From an uncultured Oscillibacter sp. (GTDB lineage: Bacteria; Bacillota; Clostridia; Oscillospirales; Oscillospiraceae), in the NCBI GenBank assembly GCA_946183715.1, contig CAMHDB010000109.1, forward strand, positions 1 to 6,482: a DNA stretch of 6,482 nucleotides, read 5' to 3'. Every line of letters starts with the position of its first letter. The stretch's first letter is position 1. Below are positions 5,549 through 6,482 of the stretch, piece by piece. The notes below the pieces were generated by a model. The model worked only from the letters and a program-made list of their open reading frames with translations. It did not search any database and had not been told where the DNA came from. The position numbers and the translations under genes are program-made.

Positions 5549-5583
5549 CGGGCGGGCCGCGCCGCGAAAGTCAGGCCCGCCCG
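5549..5583 (+). other. GC-rich stem-loop 2
   Basis: CGGGCGGGCC (5549-5558) and GGCCCGCCCG (5574-5583) form a perfect 10-bp stem with a 15-nt loop. No T-run follows. GGCGGG inside its left arm (5551-5556) can also pair with CCCGCC (5532-5537) of stem-loop 1, so alternative folds of the two are possible. Confidence 0.65.
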
Positions 5584-5600
5584 CGCTATCGTGCCAATAC

Positions 5601-5657
5601 ATACAGGAAATGTCCTTGCATTTTGCCCGGAGCGAAATTCTGTGACGTTTCCTGTAT
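5601..5657 (+). other. Extended RNA hairpin just upstream of the permease ribosome binding site
   Basis: ATACAGGAAATGTC (5601-5614) and GACGTTTCCTGTAT (5644-5657) form a 14-bp stem with a single G-U pair. A 5x5 internal loop leads to a second stem, ATTTTGC (5620-5626) with GCGAAAT (5632-5638), again with one G-U pair, and a CCGGA loop. Both departures from perfect symmetry are pairable only in RNA, which points to an RNA rather than a DNA element. The hairpin ends 5-8 nt before the AAAGGAGG of the permease, so it could affect ribosome access or serve as a processing site. It matches no riboswitch class I recognise. Confidence 0.55.
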
Positions 5658-5662
5658 CTTGT

Positions 5663-5673
5663 AAAGGAGGAGG
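5663..5673 (+). promoter_or_regulatory. Ribosome binding site that decides the TTG start of the permease gene
   Basis: AAAGGAGGAGG (5663-5673) holds two overlapping GGAGG cores, 10 and 7 nt before TTG at 5681. The first in-frame ATG (5696) would be 22 nt from the end of the motif, too far, so TTG is the better start. Confidence 0.75.
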
Positions 5674-5680
5674 AGTTGTT

Positions 5681-6482
5681 TTGACCAAAACAAAAATGAC
5701 CGCCGCCGAGAAAAACGCGGCAATCTGGGCGTGGGCGTTCATCACGCCCACCATGCTGGGACTGATTGTGCTCAACTTCTATCCCATCTTCAACACCGTG
5801 TGGCAATCGCTCTGCAAGACCGGCGACTTCGGGCGCGGCAATACCTTCGTCGGCCTCGCCAACTACGCCACGGTTCTGCAACAGGCCGAGACGTGGCAAT
5901 CCCTCTGGAATACCATCAAGTACGCGCTCATCGAGGTGCCGTTCGGCGTCGTGATTGCGCTCGTACTCGCCGTATTCCTGAACAAGAAACTCCCCGGCAC
6001 GTCCGTTTACCGTACCATCTTCTTCCTGCCTATGGTCTGCGCCCCCGCCGCCGTCGCTATGGTCTGGCGCTGGCTCTACAACCAGCAGTTCGGCCTCCTC
6101 AACAACATCTTCCATGCGAAAATCGGCTGGATTAACGACCCGAAAATCGCGTGGATTTCTATCGGCGTCATCGGCGTGTGGTCGATTATCGGCCACAACA
6201 TGGTCTTGTTCATCTCCGGCTTGCAGGAAATCCCCCACGACTACTACGAGGCCGCCGACATCGACGGCGCCACTGGTATCCGCCAGTTCTTCTATATCAC
6301 CATTCCCCTTCTCAGCCCCACCACGTTCTTTATCGTCCAAACCCGCCTCATCGGCGCCCTGACCGTGTTCGACCTCATGTTCATGGTTATGGACAAGACG
6401 AACCAAGCCTTGAAGCAGGTGCAGTCCGTCGTCTACCTGTTCTATCAGTACGCGTTCACGAACGGCAACAAGGGTTACGGCG
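5681..6482 (+). CDS. Carbohydrate ABC transporter permease, MalF/UgpA type (3' truncated by window)
   Basis: An open frame from TTG at 5681 runs off the window end with 267 complete codons; about 30 residues and the last membrane helix are probably missing, judging from the usual 290-310 residues. It is a membrane-spanning subunit that forms the sugar channel with a second permease, expected downstream. Predicted membrane segments lie at about 14-37, 79-100, 112-132, 158-180 and 214-237. The cytoplasmic coupling loop that docks on the ATPase is clear: EAADIDGATG from 190, followed by I206, I208 and P209, matching EAAxxxG(x9)IxLP. FFLPMVCAPAAVAMVWRWLY (114-133) is typical of the MalF/UgpA group. 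No ATPase gene is visible; Bacillota often share one such as MsmX. It is the second gene of the operon, 179 nt after the binding protein. A start at ATG 5696 would lose only five residues. Confidence 0.92.
   Translation, partial: MTKTKMTAAEKNAAIWAWAFITPTMLGLIVLNFYPIFNTVWQSLCKTGDFGRGNTFVGLANYATVLQQAETWQSLWNTIKYALIEVPFGVVIALVLAVFLNKKLPGTSVYRTIFFLPMVCAPAAVAMVWRWLYNQQFGLLNNIFHAKIGWINDPKIAWISIGVIGVWSIIGHNMVLFISGLQEIPHDYYEAADIDGATGIRQFFYITIPLLSPTTFFIVQTRLIGALTVFDLMFMVMDKTNQALKQVQSVVYLFYQYAFTNGNKGYG

Noticed and set aside
5390..6406. 338-codon antisense ORF over the binding protein/permease region
   Set aside because: It crosses the structured intergenic region and lies opposite a clear permease with an EAA motif; no ribosome site or known domain.

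Overview
The window carries the 3' part of a type III-B (Cmr) CRISPR-Cas operon, a very small CRISPR array next to it, and the start of a carbohydrate ABC-transporter operon. All recognisable genes are on the + strand. High G+C with strong C/G codon-third bias, combined with AAGGAGG-type ribosome binding sites, a near-consensus sigma-A promoter, an LAAC lipobox and a TTG start, suggests a high-GC Bacillota (Clostridia-like) bacterium. The sequence alone does not fix family or genus.

Region 1 (1-3615): the last 72 codons of a gene that by position should be cas10/cmr2, then cmr3, cmr4, cmr5 and cmr6 in the classical Cmr order. Genes overlap by 4 nt (ATGA) twice and by 8 nt once, and cmr6 follows cmr5 after 5 nt, so this is one translationally coupled operon encoding the RNA-guided Cmr effector. 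Cmr4 keeps the aspartate expected for target-RNA cleavage. Cmr6 is unusual: after its RAMP domain come a Q/P/R/G linker and a four-cysteine zinc-ribbon module resembling the C-terminal repeat of type IA topoisomerases. cmr1, most of cmr2, and any cas1/cas2/cas6 or cyclic-oligoadenylate-activated effector are not in the window.

Region 2 (3616-3884): a self-contained mini-CRISPR unit. A TTGACA-17 nt-TATGAT promoter starts just after cmr6. Two 29-nt repeats follow (one difference, in the hairpin loop) around a 36-nt spacer, then a 45-nt interval, a decayed third repeat and an intrinsic terminator. The predicted transcript is only about 220 nt. A 12-bp inverted repeat brackets the -10 box and predicted start site, and its right arm meets the first repeat.

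Region 3 (3885-4151): AT-richer intergenic DNA followed by a GC-rich leader of the transporter operon, with a perfect 10-bp palindrome and a strong ribosome binding site. No convincing promoter was found.

Region 4 (4152-6482): a family-1 solute-binding lipoprotein with an EF-hand-like loop, a 179-nt spacer holding three successive stem-loops, and a MalF/UgpA-type permease starting at TTG and running off the window end. The stem-loops probably tune binding-protein versus permease expression. The transporter is an ordinary sugar-uptake system with no evident functional link to the Cmr locus.
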